DNA of 64,000 bases from Monoplex corrugatus (taxonomy: Eukaryota; Mollusca; Gastropoda; Littorinimorpha; Ranellidae): the NCBI GenBank assembly GCA_030674185.1, contig JAPXFY010000031.1:42493949-42557948 (forward strand), read 5' to 3'. The translations under genes were made by a program, and so were the position numbers. Below the pieces are notes generated by a model. It was not told the origin of the DNA, did not search any database, and saw only the letters and a list, made by a program, of their open reading frames with translations. Position 1 is the stretch's first letter, and each line of letters begins with the position of its first letter. Below are positions 51,350-63,265 of this stretch, piece by piece.

Positions 51350-53720
51350 AGCACAGATGAATGAGTTCATAATAGGAAACATCTGGTTTGAGCAACCTAA
51401 CAGAAGAAAATGGACATTGATGAGTCCAGGAGATAATACTAACAATCAAATTGATTACATCATGATAAATAAAAGATTTAGAATTTCTTATTGATATCAA
51501 AAATACTACCAGGCGCAGACTGCAGCAGTGACCACAATCCTGTAATGGGAAGATTTAGGCTAACACTAAAGAAAAGAACACAGAACAAAAGTAACAACAA
51601 ACTAAATCTTGGACCCGTAAAGACAGACGAACCAACGCTTGCAAAAATTTAACGTACATGCTCAAAAGAAATCCAGTGCTCTGGGGGACGTTGGGGACAG
51701 TGAGGAACAATGGACAAAGATAAGCAACTCGATTTAAGAAGCTTGTGAAAAAAAATTCCTAGAGTTGAAAGAAAAGCAAAAAAGAACTGGGTGACAAAGA
51801 AATCAAAGGCTTGATGAAGAATGGAGAAAGGCAAAGGGCAAAGAGGAAGAATACAAGAGGGTAAACAGGGAAATCAGGAATAGGTGCAATGAAGCTAAGG
51901 AAGCTTGGCTGAAAACAAAGTGCAAAGAAACAGAAGACAGACACAAAACAGATCCTCAGAGTAAGTAGAGAAAAACTGAAGAAATTGCCCACAGGAAAAT
52001 AACATGCACAACTGGATGCTTAAAATCGAAAGATGGTATGCTTATCATGGAAAAAGACACAAAAATTTTTTTTTTAATATTAGGGAGATGGGGAGAGTAC
52101 ATTTTCAGCGATAACAGAAATGAAGAATACATTATAATAAAGAACGTTGAAGGACCACCCTTAATGAAAGATGAAGTTAGGCCCACATTGAAAAGATCAA
52201 ACAGGGAAAAGCCCCAGGACCAGACAATATTACAACAGAAATGAGAGAGGCCCTAGAACATTTTGTTATTGAAAAAATACTAGTCCTCCTAAATGAACTT
52301 TATGATACCGGAAAAATCCCCAAAGATATGTCAAAATCAATTTTCATTATACTTCCAAAGAAAACAGGGGCTATAGAATACGAAATCTATTGTACAATCA
52401 GCTTGATGAGTCATGTAACAAAAATCCTATTTAAAATAATCATGATGAGGACAAGGAACAGAATCAAAAGAGAAATAGCAAAAGAACAGTGTGGATTTGT
52501 GCAAGGGAAAGGAACTATCAATGCAATACACATCTTAAGAACTATCATAGAGAAGTCAGTAGAGTTGAATAAGGATTTATTTTTGTGCTTCGTTGATTAT
52601 ACCAAGGCTTTTGATCAGGTAAGACACGAAGAATTAATCAACCAACTAGAAAGGCTCAATATTGATTGAAAAGATCTAAGAATAATCAGAAATATATGTT
52701 GGGAACAAACAGCAGTGATGAGAATAGAAAACGATATAAGCTCTTTCCAAAATATCAAAAGAGGGGTCAGGCAGGATTGTGTTCCGTCACCAGATTTGTT
52801 TTCACTTTACAGCGAAACCATTTACAGAAATCTAGAAGAATGCCCTAACATAAAGTTGGAGGAAAATGATAAATAAATTCGTTACGCAGATGATACCGTG
52901 ATAATTGCAGAAAAACAAAAGAGACCTACAAAACCTTGTGAATATAATAGTAATAGAAAGCAAAAATAAAGGGTTGGAGCTGTATAGGAAAAAGACTGAA
53001 GTCAAGGTTATCAGAAAAATACAAAAAACAAAACAAACAAATCGACGCACAAATAAACAGACAAACAAACAAACAAAAAACAAACAAACAAAAAATTTTA
53101 AAAAACAGGAAATCCCCTCATGCAAAATAACAGCAAATGGCACAACGTTGAAACAGATTAATAAGTTTAAATATCTGGGAACAGTCATCTCACCAAACTG
53201 GCAGATGCACATTAGAAATAGCCAGCAAATTCGGGGAAGCCAAAACAGCATTGAAGAAGATGAAAAGCGAGCTTACCATCAAATGCCTATCAGTTAACAT
53301 CAGGAAGAGAGTTCTTGAATGTTATGTAGAATCAATACTGTTGTACGGTTGTGAGGCGTGGACAATCAACACGCAAAGTCAGAACAAAATTGAGGCAACT
53401 GAAATATGGTTTATAAGAAGAATGTTGAGAATTCCATGGACATCAAAGAAAACAAATGAGACAGTCTTGAAGGAGGCAGACACAAGAAGATCATTAATAA
53501 AGAAGAGTAGGAAAAGACAAGCAACATTTATAGGACATATTATGAGGAATGGGGAATTAGAACACCTGGTCCGGACATGAAAGCTGGAGGGAAAGAGAAC
53601 ACCAGGTAGACCCAGGGAGAAAATATTGGACGGACTTGCAGGGTGGCTGAGGAGAGAGGATGGGAGATGTACTTGCAGCGACAGGGGATAGATTCGTGTG
53701 GAGGGCCATGATCGCCAACG
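51350..53720 (+). pseudogene. Non-LTR retrotransposon, most complete copy of the split family
   Basis: The endonuclease C-terminus is visible at 51395-51545 (FEQPNRRKWTLMSPGDNTNN, QIDYIMINKRF, then DHNPV-type text in another frame). RT follows: PGPDNITTEMREALEH (52215-52260), an open frame 52241-52669 with AKEQCGFVQGKGTINAIH and LCFVDYTKAFDQVRHEEL, then RGVRQDCVPSPDLFSLYSE, RYADDTVIIAEK, FKYLGTVIS, and an open C-terminus 53251-53580 (LLYGCEAWTI, RRMLRIPWTSKKTNE, FIGHIMRNGELEHLV). Several stops and shifts inactivate it. The downstream tail includes ATGATGATGATTATGATGAT. The clade is probably RTE-like. Confidence 0.85.
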
Positions 53721-53857
53721 CCATGATGATGATTATGATGATTCAGCCATGGAGGGTCTACTTGATAATATCCATACATATGAACTATATTAGTACAAAG
53801 ATATCAATGTAATACAGAACTGGAACATTTGCAGTATTGAAACGAGACATTTGAGGA

Positions 53858-53881
53858 ATTTAGATAGATAGATAGACATAT

Positions 53882-53959
<78 letters not shown>

Positions 53960-53962
53960 TTA
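53858..53962. repeat. (GATA)n and (GA)n microsatellite
   Basis: GATA units 53862-53894, then GA repeats to 53960. Confidence 0.97.
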
Positions 53963-53964
53963 AA

Positions 53965-56500
53965 GTAGTTAAGAGCCATCACTATTACGTTTATCATTAT
54001 TTTCGTTATCAGTACAAAAATAGATTTAATGAAATTATATACAATTGTTGGACACAACATATAATCTCAAAACATAATTGCACCACAGAACGTTGGCCAT
54101 TTATTGATATAACAAAACGAGTCAACTAAACAGACAAACGAACAAACAATCCCCCATGGACCAAGGATATATCTGTACACATCTTTACCTACAATGGTAT
54201 CGTCTGTACAATGGCAGTGTAATGTAACAGAGGGTCTCTCTTGAAAACTGCTGTGATTTGATTGGCTCTCAAAATGAGGTGGAAGTGTATTTCAGAGTAA
54301 GCCACCAGAGTCACCAAAGGCTTGATTTAAACATGACTATAGAACCGCAACAGAGAAAAGACCCAGCAACTTTTTCAGCCCTTACACTGATAGGACTTCT
54401 GCAAGATATGGCAAATGTTTTCCCAAACTTTTTTTTTTTTAAATGAAAGCGTGCCTGTGAATAAACAGTATTGTTGACAACCATGATGATAATTATCAAA
54501 CAACGCATTTCACTGGCAGCCTATCAATTTATGCTGCAGGGGGTTGTTCAGGATCCAGATCTGGATCGAATACGTCAGCATGGGAATGAAAATGGAAGTG
54601 GTGAGCTTGGCTTTTGTTTTAGTTGGAAAGGATGTTTATCATTTTACGATTTTAAAACCGAAAGTACAGAGGAAAGGAGATATGACGGGTGTGTCTGAAA
54701 TGACTTCTCCCTGAAATAATTAAACCTACACGGCAAGAGTTACGGGACTTGATATGGACAACGGTTTCTTCTTCCAGGGAAGCGGCCGCGATCAACCAGT
54801 TCACGAGGGAAAACATCGGTATCACTACCGATGCTCTAAAAATTGTCTTGAATTAGAAGTTGAATAGGAAAACGTAAGTTAATGCATTTAAGTTTTTAGC
54901 AGTTCTAGTTAAAGATGCGGTAGTCAAGTTGGTAAAGGTCAGACATCCAGTTGGAATATCTTGGGTTTTAAATTAATGCCACTAATACTAGATCTAGTAG
55001 TAGTAGTACTAGTAGTACTAGTAGACACCTCACCCTACCCTGGTTTGTTGGCTCAGCTAATCATTAATCAGCCAATCATTAATTAATGAAGATAATAACT
55101 TCGATGTAGACTCATGTCAGTGGCTGGCTTATATCATATATGGCGACATTATCATTATGGAAACATGAAAGCACAGCATCATGCATCATTGCATGCACGC
55201 CCACCAAAGGCAAGATGCAATTTGTGCAACAACATCGCTCGAGTTTTCCGTACTCCACAAAAAAGTGTGATCATGTGTAAAAAAAAAACTGTAATGCCCA
55301 GTCACAGTGAGGCCAGAGTTGAGTTTGGAGAACATTGCTATAGAAAAATTATTAATAATTAAACAAAAATATAGCATAGTTTATATCTAGTTGGTTTAAG
55401 TTTCTCTCCCTTTTGCAGATTTGGCGTTTGAATACATCATTACATGGCCAGACTTTACAGTTATACCACCAAAAGGAGTACTTTTGACAATCATGAAAGA
55501 TTCACCTTAGAAACACCACCCTTGTTTTAGCCCAAACCCTCACATTCAGATTTAAACATATAAATTATAATCAGTTCACAGAAAAAGATGATCCCAAGAG
55601 TTTTAGATTAGCCTAGTGTAAAGGCTGCTGCCAGGATTTCAGTTTTCACTAAAGCCCTGTTAGTCAGCAATGTGTCAGGATGACCCAAGCTGGCCTTTAC
55701 GGCTAGCATTGCGCCTTGGTGATAAAGTCACTCAGACCTAACAATGCCCTTTGCCCTGCTTCCTCTCCCAGGACTTGGACCCAGGGTTGGGCTTTGGGTG
55801 AAGTCAAAAGGTGACTGAAGAATCTTTAGAACTGGCTTTTGCCTTTATGGGTGCAAGATTTCTGTATATGTGCACTGCATTTCCAGAAAGCAGTGGCTTT
55901 ATACCCTTGAGACTCCAGGAAGGGACAGAACTCAGTAGAAGCTGGGGAAGGAGAATCCATGATTGTGGACAACAGCTGTGATTGTGACTGTGATGCAAAT
56001 GTATCCAATGGAAGTTGTAAGAAGCAGGCATGTTGAGTCTCCTCATCAAAACGTAAGAGAAAGAGAGGCATAATTATTGTTGATGGAAGAACGGAGAAAG
56101 GCAAAGGGAATTGGGCAAACTGGAACTCCTACTTAAGAATCTTAACAGCAACTGCAGTATGTGGAATCAGATGGAGCAATGAAGGTCTTTTAATGTCAGG
56201 TGACCATAGTTGTTTATTGCAGGTTCAAATGGCATCACTGTTGTTCTGGACAAGCATCATGTGGCCACCATTAAAAGTTACGCTGTTTAGTGTTAGTGAT
56301 AGCATTTGAAACGACAAAGCGAAACACCAAGCTTATCACCTTAACTCCGTTGACTTATTTACGAGTATACCCGTAAAGCTTGTCCAACCGTTTCTGACCA
56401 TTTGTGAGTCTACTCGTAATGCTCATTGTTCCCAGTTAGCATGGTTCCAATTGGTTTATTCTTAATCTTATTCTTATTTCTCTTTGTTGGTTTAAGCTTG
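53965..56500. other. Mostly unannotated stretch
   Basis: A SINE-like tRNA head may be present at 54912-54980 (TGCGGTAGTCAAGTTGGTAA then TTGGGTTTTAAATTAATGCC), and TAGTAG/ACTAGT repeats at 54995-55025. TTAACTCCGTTGAC with ACGAGTATACCCGT at 56342-56376 looks like one end of another TTAA element. I saw no exon with credible splice sites. Confidence 0.4.
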
Positions 56501-56504
56501 TCTG

Positions 56505-56612
56505 CAAATAATAATAATAATAATAATTACAATATTTATATAGCGCAAAATCTTGATAAAATCAAATTTAAGCGCTGAAACAGACACACACGCACGCACG
56601 TACGCACGCACA

Positions 56613-56643
<31 letters not shown>

Positions 56644-56670
56644 ACACACACACACACACACACGCATGGC
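56505..56670. repeat. (AAT)n-tailed repeat end and (CA)n microsatellite
   Basis: AATAATAATAATAATAATTAC at the left, then TATTTATATAGCGCAAAATC and AAGCGCTGAAACA: the reverse of the repeat end at 45955. CA runs occupy 56612-56664. Confidence 0.8.
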
Positions 56671-56945
56671 TATAAATGGGGAGAAAGAATAAAAGCAAGA
56701 ATAAAAGCAATGGAAAATTATAGAGAGCAGATCATATACAATTATATATTATAACAATGTGATTCCTCTCCGAGCGGAGACAGGCTGCAGAGGGGGGTTG
56801 AGTGAGGTTAGGATTTTATGCAGAGGAGAAAAGGTGAGTTTTGAGAGCGGACTTGAAGGAGACAAAAGTAGGTTTGCTAACTTGCCATGTGGCAGTTTCG
56901 TTTCCAACAACAGTTTGTTTTTATATTATCGATTTTTTCATTGAG

Positions 56946-57422
56946 ATGGCAAAGCATATCAGTGGGGATGAAGCGATCCAGTGAGTCTGGTAATGGGTGA
57001 TGAACTATGACAGCGATGAAAACGACAAATCTGTTGAAGATATTGTCACTCTGAGTGATGAACGTGATAGCGGCAGTCGAAGACAATGCTTTTCCATGTT
57101 CACATCGACCAGTAGATCGAATATTGTGACAACCAGTTAAGGTGGATATGGCTTATCACTGCAGATGCCGTGTGTAAATGAACGATATTCATAAACAAAT
57201 TATTTTACAGCAATGTCTATGAAAAAATAGTGGAAATATGACTTGGGCATTTACAAACTACATACTAAGATTTGAATGGAATCTATGACTTGGTACTAAA
57301 ATTTGAATGGAATCTATGACTTGGTGTAAAAGTTATTGACATTCTAGATGACTTAGTCATATTTTGCACACCTGGGCAGGGGGAGGAAACCCTGGCTGCA
57401 CACTTGGGATAGAGTGTGTTAA
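56946..57422 (+). pseudogene. piggyBac-like remnant
   Basis: A plus frame from 56946 gives MAKHISGDEAIQ, then after stops NYDSDENDKSVEDIVTLSDE and RDSGSRRQC. This resembles the acidic piggyBac transposase N-terminus (xxAEEAL..DSDxE..DIVxLSD). The catalytic domain is missing. TTAA at 57419-57422, preceded by TGGGATAGAGTGTG, could be the right end. A tandem duplication of AATGGAATCTATGACTTGGT lies at 57277-57325. The left end is not clear. Confidence 0.6.
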
Positions 57423-57984
57423 CATACCATCCAAGTACATGCCCCTACATCTACCAGCTCAGAAGAAATGATGGAACTATTTTGCATTGACCTACAAACA
57501 GTAAAAGACAAAAAAACAAAAAACAACCCCCCCCCCCCCCCCCCCAACAACAAGCATTTTAAAAAAACGCACAAAGAAATGTGTATGATCATGAGCAATC
57601 TAAATGCAAAGGTCAGGTAAAGTTTTAAGACAGACACAATAATGCATGCACCTAACCAGAGGTCACTACAGTCATTCACATTCTTGTGATCAGCGTCACA
57701 TGGTGATATCATGTGTAGTCTCCATCTTTAGTTGATCATCTGTAAAAAGTGTACTACATGTAAATAAATTGAAGAACATGCAGTTTTAAAACAGAGGATC
57801 AAATTCTAGTGAAGTTTTGCATCAAAGGAGATGGACAGGAACACAGTCATTATTGCTTTGACTTGTTTGTATGTTTAGCTTTTCAAACTTTAGCGACATC
57901 TTAGTCGTGAATTATAGGTAAAACTGAATACGTATGTCAAATAACGTGGGTTTGAAAATGTATAGCGACACACATGATATGGAA

Positions 57985-58345
57985 TGAGCCAATGTATTTT
58001 TGGCTCTCAGGAAATGTAATCTGCTGTAAGTAATATTAGATATTTTGGATCAGCTTCTGTACATACATGCATATTTTAATGTACTAAGCATTTATATTCA
58101 GGTTTGATTTTTTTGTAAACCATTAGGTGAACATTGGGTGGAATGGTATTATACACCAGGGATTATGTGTATAAATGTATTGCTATGTATGCTTAATTTT
58201 TTTTCCAGGTTTTTTGTTTTTGTTTTGTTTTTCGTCTTGTTTGTTTGATTGCTAGGGTCGGCGAGTTGTTGTGTGTGTTTTAAGAGGGTTATACTTATTG
58301 CCCTGATATGGATGTGTGTAGCTGGGGTTTAAACATTAATAATGA
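57985..58345 (+). mobile_element. Dispersed repeat family R, copy D
   Basis: ATGTATTTTTGGCTCTCAGG, TTATATTCAGGTTTGAT, GTGGAATGGTATTATACACC, AGGGATTATGTGTATAAATG, TGCCCTGATATGG and CTGGGGTTTAAAC follow the order of copy C at 2668-2990, ending in an AATAATGATA/AATAATAAC tail. Confidence 0.75.
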
Positions 58346-58446
58346 TACCCCAGTAATAATAACATGCACTTTGGTTCCAGTGTCTGATTGACACTGACTT
58401 ACACAGGTGCCAAGAGAGAAGGTCAAATACTGAGGATTGTTTGTAC

Positions 58447-58637
58447 TTAACCCTTTGACCCCGTACCCTGTCTACCAGCATCCTGCATTGTCAGACATGC
58501 TAACAAAGCAAAAACGTAATCCTTTGATTCCTTCACTCTGTCAGCCTGCTTCCTGCAGGAAGCTGGTGGATAGGATGAGGGAGGCAAAGGGTTAAACATT
58601 TGCAGTAGGTGGATAGGTGTGGGAGGCAAAGGGTTAA
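58447..58637. mobile_element. Palindromic TTAA foldback element
   Basis: TTAACCCTTTGACCCCGTAC at the left faces GTGGGAGGCAAAGGGTTAA at the right, 191 bp apart, with TTAA at both ends. The centre has CTTCCTGCAGGAAG. Same architecture and length as the element at 15415. Confidence 0.8.
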
Positions 58638-58797
58638 GGTGAGGAACAGGTAGACATCATGCAAATGAAGTGCAGTGCATGAAGAAGAAGGGTTATCAAG
58701 CCGAAAAGCATCGCAAATAATGGAATCAAGATGACACTGTTAAACCTCATCATCCAAAAGCCAGAGGGAAGCATTTGTCAGAGGGTCTCTGTTTAAT

Positions 58798-58992
58798 TTA
58801 ACCTTTTGACTCCCGCATCCTGTCCACCAGCATCCGGCATTGTCAATCGCGTGAGCAGAGCAAAAACTTAGCCATTTGGTTCCCTCACCCTATCCACCAG
58901 CATCCTGCAGGAAGCTGATAGATAGGGTGAAGGAATCAAAGGGTTAAGTTTTTGCTGGTGATGGATAGGATGCAGGAGTCAAAGGGTTTTAA
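58798..58992. mobile_element. Palindromic TTAA foldback element, second adjacent copy
   Basis: TTAACCTTTTGACTCCCGCA at the left faces GATGCAGGAGTCAAAGGG then TTTTAA at the right. The inner CCATCC/TATCCACCAGCATCCTGCAG arm is complementary to AGCTGATAGATAGGGTGAAG. It lies 160 bp after the copy at 58447 and about 70 bp before the exon at 59063. Confidence 0.8.
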
Positions 58993-59062
58993 GTACATGT
59001 GATTGCAACATGTTACAGTACAGCAAGCACTGTTCTTATCTGGTTTTAGGCACTTTGATCAA

Positions 59063-59150
59063 ATGGCATCGTGTGAACAGCCGACAATGTCTGTGGTGAA
59101 GGTGGAGATTGAAGTTGCTGAAAGTCCAGGCCCAGAAATGATGGAACAGG
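59063..59150 (+). CDS. First recognised exon of a SUMO-motif acidic protein gene
   Basis: ATG at 59063 opens MASCEQPTMSVVKVEIEVAE, then SPGPEMMEQ plus one base, and a GTGAGT donor follows at 59151. VKVE is a sumoylation-type motif (hydrophobic-K-x-E). A TTTTAG lies just before the exon (59043-59048), so a 5' UTR exon may precede it. The 1-nt end fits the 2-nt start of the exon at 61618 (codon GAT). Short acidic N-termini with VKxE motifs are common in zinc-finger transcription factors, but no finger is seen in this window. Confidence 0.65.
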
Positions 59151-59519
59151 GTGAGTTTTCATGTTCTCTTTCTCACTTCTGTAAGTAAAATCCAGCCTGT
59201 GTTTATTTTTGTTCCCTTATTGAAGATTTTGTTTATAGAGGCCTACTTATTCTCTCTCTTACTAAGCCTAGATGTAGCCTGTCATTGTGTGCTTTTTAAA
59301 AGTTCCATCGTGAAGAAGTACCATGGTGTATACCATGTGATGAGTCACTCAGCATCACACACCCTTTTATTGAATTGTTTTAACTTGTTTGAAGTGAGGC
59401 ATAAGCACTATACAGCAGACTCCTTAAATTAAAGAACCTCTTCAGAGATGTACCTCCAGACTGATGTGAGATATAACAGGTAGAAAGAAACTCTAGGGAG
59501 AGCTAGACAACAGAAGGTC

Positions 59520-59730
59520 TTCAGAGAAGTAACCCCCTTTAGACAAGTGTTTCGGCCCTGAATTCCTTACACTCTCGGGGGGCCGGGCCACATCCAGGTC
59601 ATGACTCCTGGATGCCCTTCTGCTGTTGTCTATTTTTTTTTTTTTCCCACGCCGGGGATCGAACCTGGGCGATTCTGCGCTTCAGAACTGCGGTACGCGG
59701 TTTTACCAATGTGCTAACGGGGCACACATC
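59520..59730 (-). mobile_element. tRNA-derived SINE inside the host intron
   Basis: On the minus strand a tRNA-like head (GCCCCGTTAGCACATTGG with A-box character, and CAGGTTCGATCCCCGG with the B box) is followed by an A-run (59634-59646) and a body CATCCAGGAGTCATGACCTG, GATGTGGCCCGGCC, CAGGGCCGAAACAC. The cloverleaf pairing is poor in acceptor and anticodon arms, so it is not a tRNA gene. Confidence 0.75.
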
Positions 59731-59743
59731 ATCTGTAGGGAAT

Positions 59744-60993
59744 TTAATCCTTATGAAGTTCACTTTTTTGGTTCCTCCTTGCCCAGATCCAGCTTGAGCT
59801 CCTTTCTGCTGCCTCTGCCATCGCTTTAAGGGCTCTAGTCCTCTTCTTCCCAGAAATGGCGAGTTGTTTCATGAGATCATAAGCGGAGGTGCCCACAAAC
59901 CCTCTTGCCCCGACCTCTATGGCGAAGATTTTGACCCGCAGACCTGCTTTCTTCAGGGTGCTGGCAAGACCGGCGTATTTTTCGGTCTTGTAGATATGTG
60001 CTTCTTCCATTCTGCTTTCGTATGGCACAGTGAGTTCTATCAGAATCACTTGTTTCGAGGAGTCAGAGTGGAGAGCGATGTCTGGTCTCATGCCTGTCTT
60101 GCTGATGACATCTGGGTAATTTCTCCACTCTGGGAGGTCTGCTGTACACTCCCAGTCGACTGCTCCATCCAGAAGACCCTTTGGCAATGTGCTGGTTGTC
60201 ATAGCCCTTTCGGGCCAGACCTGTTTCCCTCCTGCTTTGTAGAACGTTGTCATAGCAATTGGTGCGTTTGGGGTCATGGTTTTTTCGCTAACCACTCTGT
60301 GATCACTTTCAGAACTTGGTTGTGCCTCCATGTATACCTTCCTTGGGCTAGCGCTACTTTGCAAGAGCTTAGGACATGTTCCACTGTTTGTTTCTTCTGA
60401 CAGAGCGGACATGCTGGGTCGTCTGATTTCCCCCATTTCACTAAGTTTGCATTCGAGGGGAGCAGGTCATATACAGATCTGAGGAGGAAGCTTATCCTTA
60501 GAGGAGCCATGTGCCACATATCGTTCCAGCTAAGACTTCTTTGGAGTGCACTGTCCCATGTTGTCCATTGCCCCTGTTGACCTTGCTGGACTGCCTTCTG
60601 CACTCTTTTGACATCTTCTTCTTCCTTCAACTCCTGTATGATCATGTCTCTTTTTTCCTTCCCTTTGGCTTTGGACCACCACTGCATTTTTGTTGCTCCC
60701 AGTCCCTGTCTGTTGGTTTGCGTGTGTCCAATTATTTCTTTGATGCTGAGGTTTCTCTTGGCATTGTTTACAGCCTCTTGGACTTTCCACTTTCTGCCAG
60801 TTCTCAGCTTTGGATGAACTGCTCTCACGATATTGTCCTCCGATTCCTCCAGCATGCTCAACAGTCTTGCTTTTCCAACTTTGTATTCCTCCACTATGGA
60901 TTTCAGAGGTAGCTTCAGCATTGCAGACTCCTTAGAGAACCTCTTTGGAGAGGTACCTTCAGATGCAATTTTCAGTCTTTTACAAGAGATCAA
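59744..60993 (-). pseudogene. RLE-type non-LTR retrotransposon, 3' part of the ORF
   Basis: Two overlapping minus-strand frames, 60993-60274 and 60436-59744, are joined by a shift in the T-run near 60280. The first gives RKWKVQEAVNNAKRNLS, LSWNDMWHMAPLRISFLLRS and a CCHC zinc motif CPLC...HVLSSC (C-x2-C-x7-H-x4-C). The second gives DWECTADLPEWRNYP, RPDIALH...IELTVPYES (the PD-x14-E restriction-like endonuclease motif), EEAHIYKTEKY and IEVGARGF. This arrangement is that of R2/NeSL-type elements. RT is missing (5' truncation). It lies in the intron between 59150 and 61618. Confidence 0.88.
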
Positions 60994-61617
60994 AAGATAC
61001 CAAGTTGTATGATTATATGCATGGAAGAGATTTTCAAAGGCATTTTAGACTTGAAAGTTGTGAACTTGGTTGTCTTTTATTCAAATTAAACAATATGAAC
61101 TTGAAATTCTTGTCTTGTGTTTTTGTTTCTTTAAGAAATTAATGACGTGTTGATAAGAAATTAAACTAAAATCAAGACTATTAACAATACAAACATAATA
61201 AAAATCATGCAACTGAAAAAAGAATGACTATAGAAAGAAAAAACAGAACGGAACAGAAAAAAAAGTATTGTTAAACTGATTCTTGACAGGACAAGAAAAT
61301 AATGATTAATTGATAAATATATAATACAGTGAATACAGAAACCTTCCTAGCATGGAGAAAAAACCCTCTTTGTGGTAGCATTGACAGTGGGTTATAGCTG
61401 ATGATTTCATCAGGATGCAGTGGGATGGCACTAAACAAGATCACGGAATGTGATGTTTTAAGTTAATGAAAATGAAATAAAACAAAATACATTTTTTTAA
61501 ATGCCATTAGGGAATGTGATGTTTTTGGTTAAAATGGAGTAAAGCAAAGCGAAATTCTTAAAATGCTACCAGGAATGTGAGAGCAACAAGCCATTGACAA
61601 TTGTCTGTGTGTTACAG

Positions 61618-61928
61618 ATAGTTGTACCACGTCTGAGTGGCGTGAGAACAGTTTGGGGACAGCTCATACGCATGAAACAGACACAGGCTTCCCTTTGGAT
61701 GATAATGTCAAGTTTGAACCAGTGGAAGAAACAGACATGTATGAAGACATCAAGACTGAACCAGTCCACCAGAATATAAACACTGACGCAATTACATCCC
61801 ACACCAGCCGTGATGTCCGCTCTAAAAAAGTGACAGGCACAGTGGCGACTGCAACATATAGTACTGTCAGGTCTGGATCTGTCTCAAGTGTGGATGAAGA
61901 TGAGAACAAGCGACCAGGTGATGAACAG
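61618..61928 (+). CDS. Second recognised exon of the SUMO-motif acidic protein gene
   Basis: It follows a GTGTTACAG acceptor with two bases that complete GAT, then 103 codons: SCTTSEWRENSLGTAHTHET, FPLDDNVKFEPVEETDMYED, IKTEPVHQNINTDA, and SVSSVDEDENKRPGDEQ. The donor is CAG|GTATGT, phase 0. VKFE and IKTE are sumoylation-type motifs; IKTEP is common in C2H2 zinc-finger factors. The rest is Ser/Thr/Asp/Glu-rich and probably disordered. Further exons must lie beyond 64000. Transcription-factor identity is an inference only. Confidence 0.7.
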
Positions 61929-62169
61929 GTATGTAAAACTAGTGTCATTTTTAGTATAATCAGCTCAGTGTCCATTCATCAATCGTTGAAAATGTATCAC
62001 ACTGTTGACAGAGAAGCCTGTGGAAAATGTTGTCTCTGCTTGTGGCAAGCATACTAAGGACATAGTCAACTCAAACTGGCAGTCTGTTGTACTTGTTAAA
62101 TACTTAAAGTGACACTGAAGAATTCATTCTGTAACGGTAAAGTGATATTAATGTGAATCACTGAATGTA

Positions 62170-62425
62170 GTTAACTGGTGCAGAGTCAGTTGGTTAAACA
62201 TGGGACTTGGCAGTCAGAAGTTTCTGGGTTTCGTTCACATAGATACCTTGCCTTGGTGTGTAAAGGATGGGCATTTTCCCACTTACCAGATCAACATATT
62301 TACAGAGCTGCCAGCGCCTAAACCCTGTATATAAGCAGAATATCAAACATGCATGCTGAAATTGTGTAAGTCATGTCAGAGTTTGCTGGTTTATAGAAAC
62401 ATGAAACCCAGCATGCATGCCCACC
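62170..62425 (+). mobile_element. Mollusc-type tRNA-headed SINE
   Basis: The head GTCAGTTGGTTAAACATGGG with B-box-like GGGTTTCGTTC is followed by GATGGGCATTTTCCCACTTA, CCAGATCAACATATTTACAG, GCCAGCGCCTAAACC, AGCAGAATATCAAACATGCA and AAACCCAGCATGCATGCCCA. It matches the order of the minus-strand copy at 28400-28700 and the mollusc SINE consensus that I recall. Confidence 0.75.
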
Positions 62426-62439
62426 ATGCATGTACGCAC

Positions 62440-62544
62440 GCACATGCGCATGTGCATGAGCATGTGCATGCGCGCACACATGCACGCACACACGCACACA
62501 CGCACGCACACACGCACGCATGCATGCATGCACACACACACACA

Positions 62545-62632
<88 letters not shown>
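62440..62632. repeat. (CA)n and alternating CG/CA tract
   Basis: Alternating purine-pyrimidine GCATGTGCATGCGCGCACAC to about 62530, then (CA)n to 62630. Confidence 0.95.
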
Positions 62633-62635
<3 letters not shown>

Positions 62636-62783
62636 GATTGTCAAGTCAGTGGAAATATCAGTGTGAGAGGTAAGGCTGATGTAAATTGATTGTTGCTTTT
62701 CCCTTGATACTGGGTCAGTTTTTAAGCTACCTTCACAGAATTCAAATGGATTGTTGCTTTTCCCTTGATGATTAAGTCAGTTT

Positions 62784-63210
62784 TTAAGTCTTTCCTGATG
62801 GCCAGTGCGCACCGCGACAAGTTCCCAGCTACCGAGCTGTTGGCGTTTGTTTTCTTCCTTGCTGACGCACCATTTTAACTATTTTTTAAAATTTTATTTT
62901 ACAGCTATTAAAGAATGACTGATGGTGAAGTATTTGATATTACCAGAAAGCTCAAAACGTGATCTTTGCAGGCATACTATTTTCACATAAGAATTTCCAA
63001 CACTTATACACACTGTTTCAACAAGAACAACGTAGGCCAGAGAGTATAAACCAGACACATGCTCACGTTCTAGTAGTAACTGTACTGTGCTGTACTGAAG
63101 TCTAGAGAAACCTTTGAAACCTCTCTGTCTCTCTCTCTCCCTCTCTCTCTCTCTCTCTTCCTCTTTCTCTCTCTCTCTTTCTCACACATACACACACGCA
63201 TACACACGCA

Positions 63211-63265
<55 letters not shown>

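Noticed and set aside
55804..56104. Minus-strand open frames rich in His/Ser/Leu
   Set aside because: Two overlapping frames of similar length, no domain and no splice signals.
59640..59730. Functional tRNA gene on minus strand
   Set aside because: A and B boxes are present but acceptor and anticodon stems do not pair well, and a SINE body follows.
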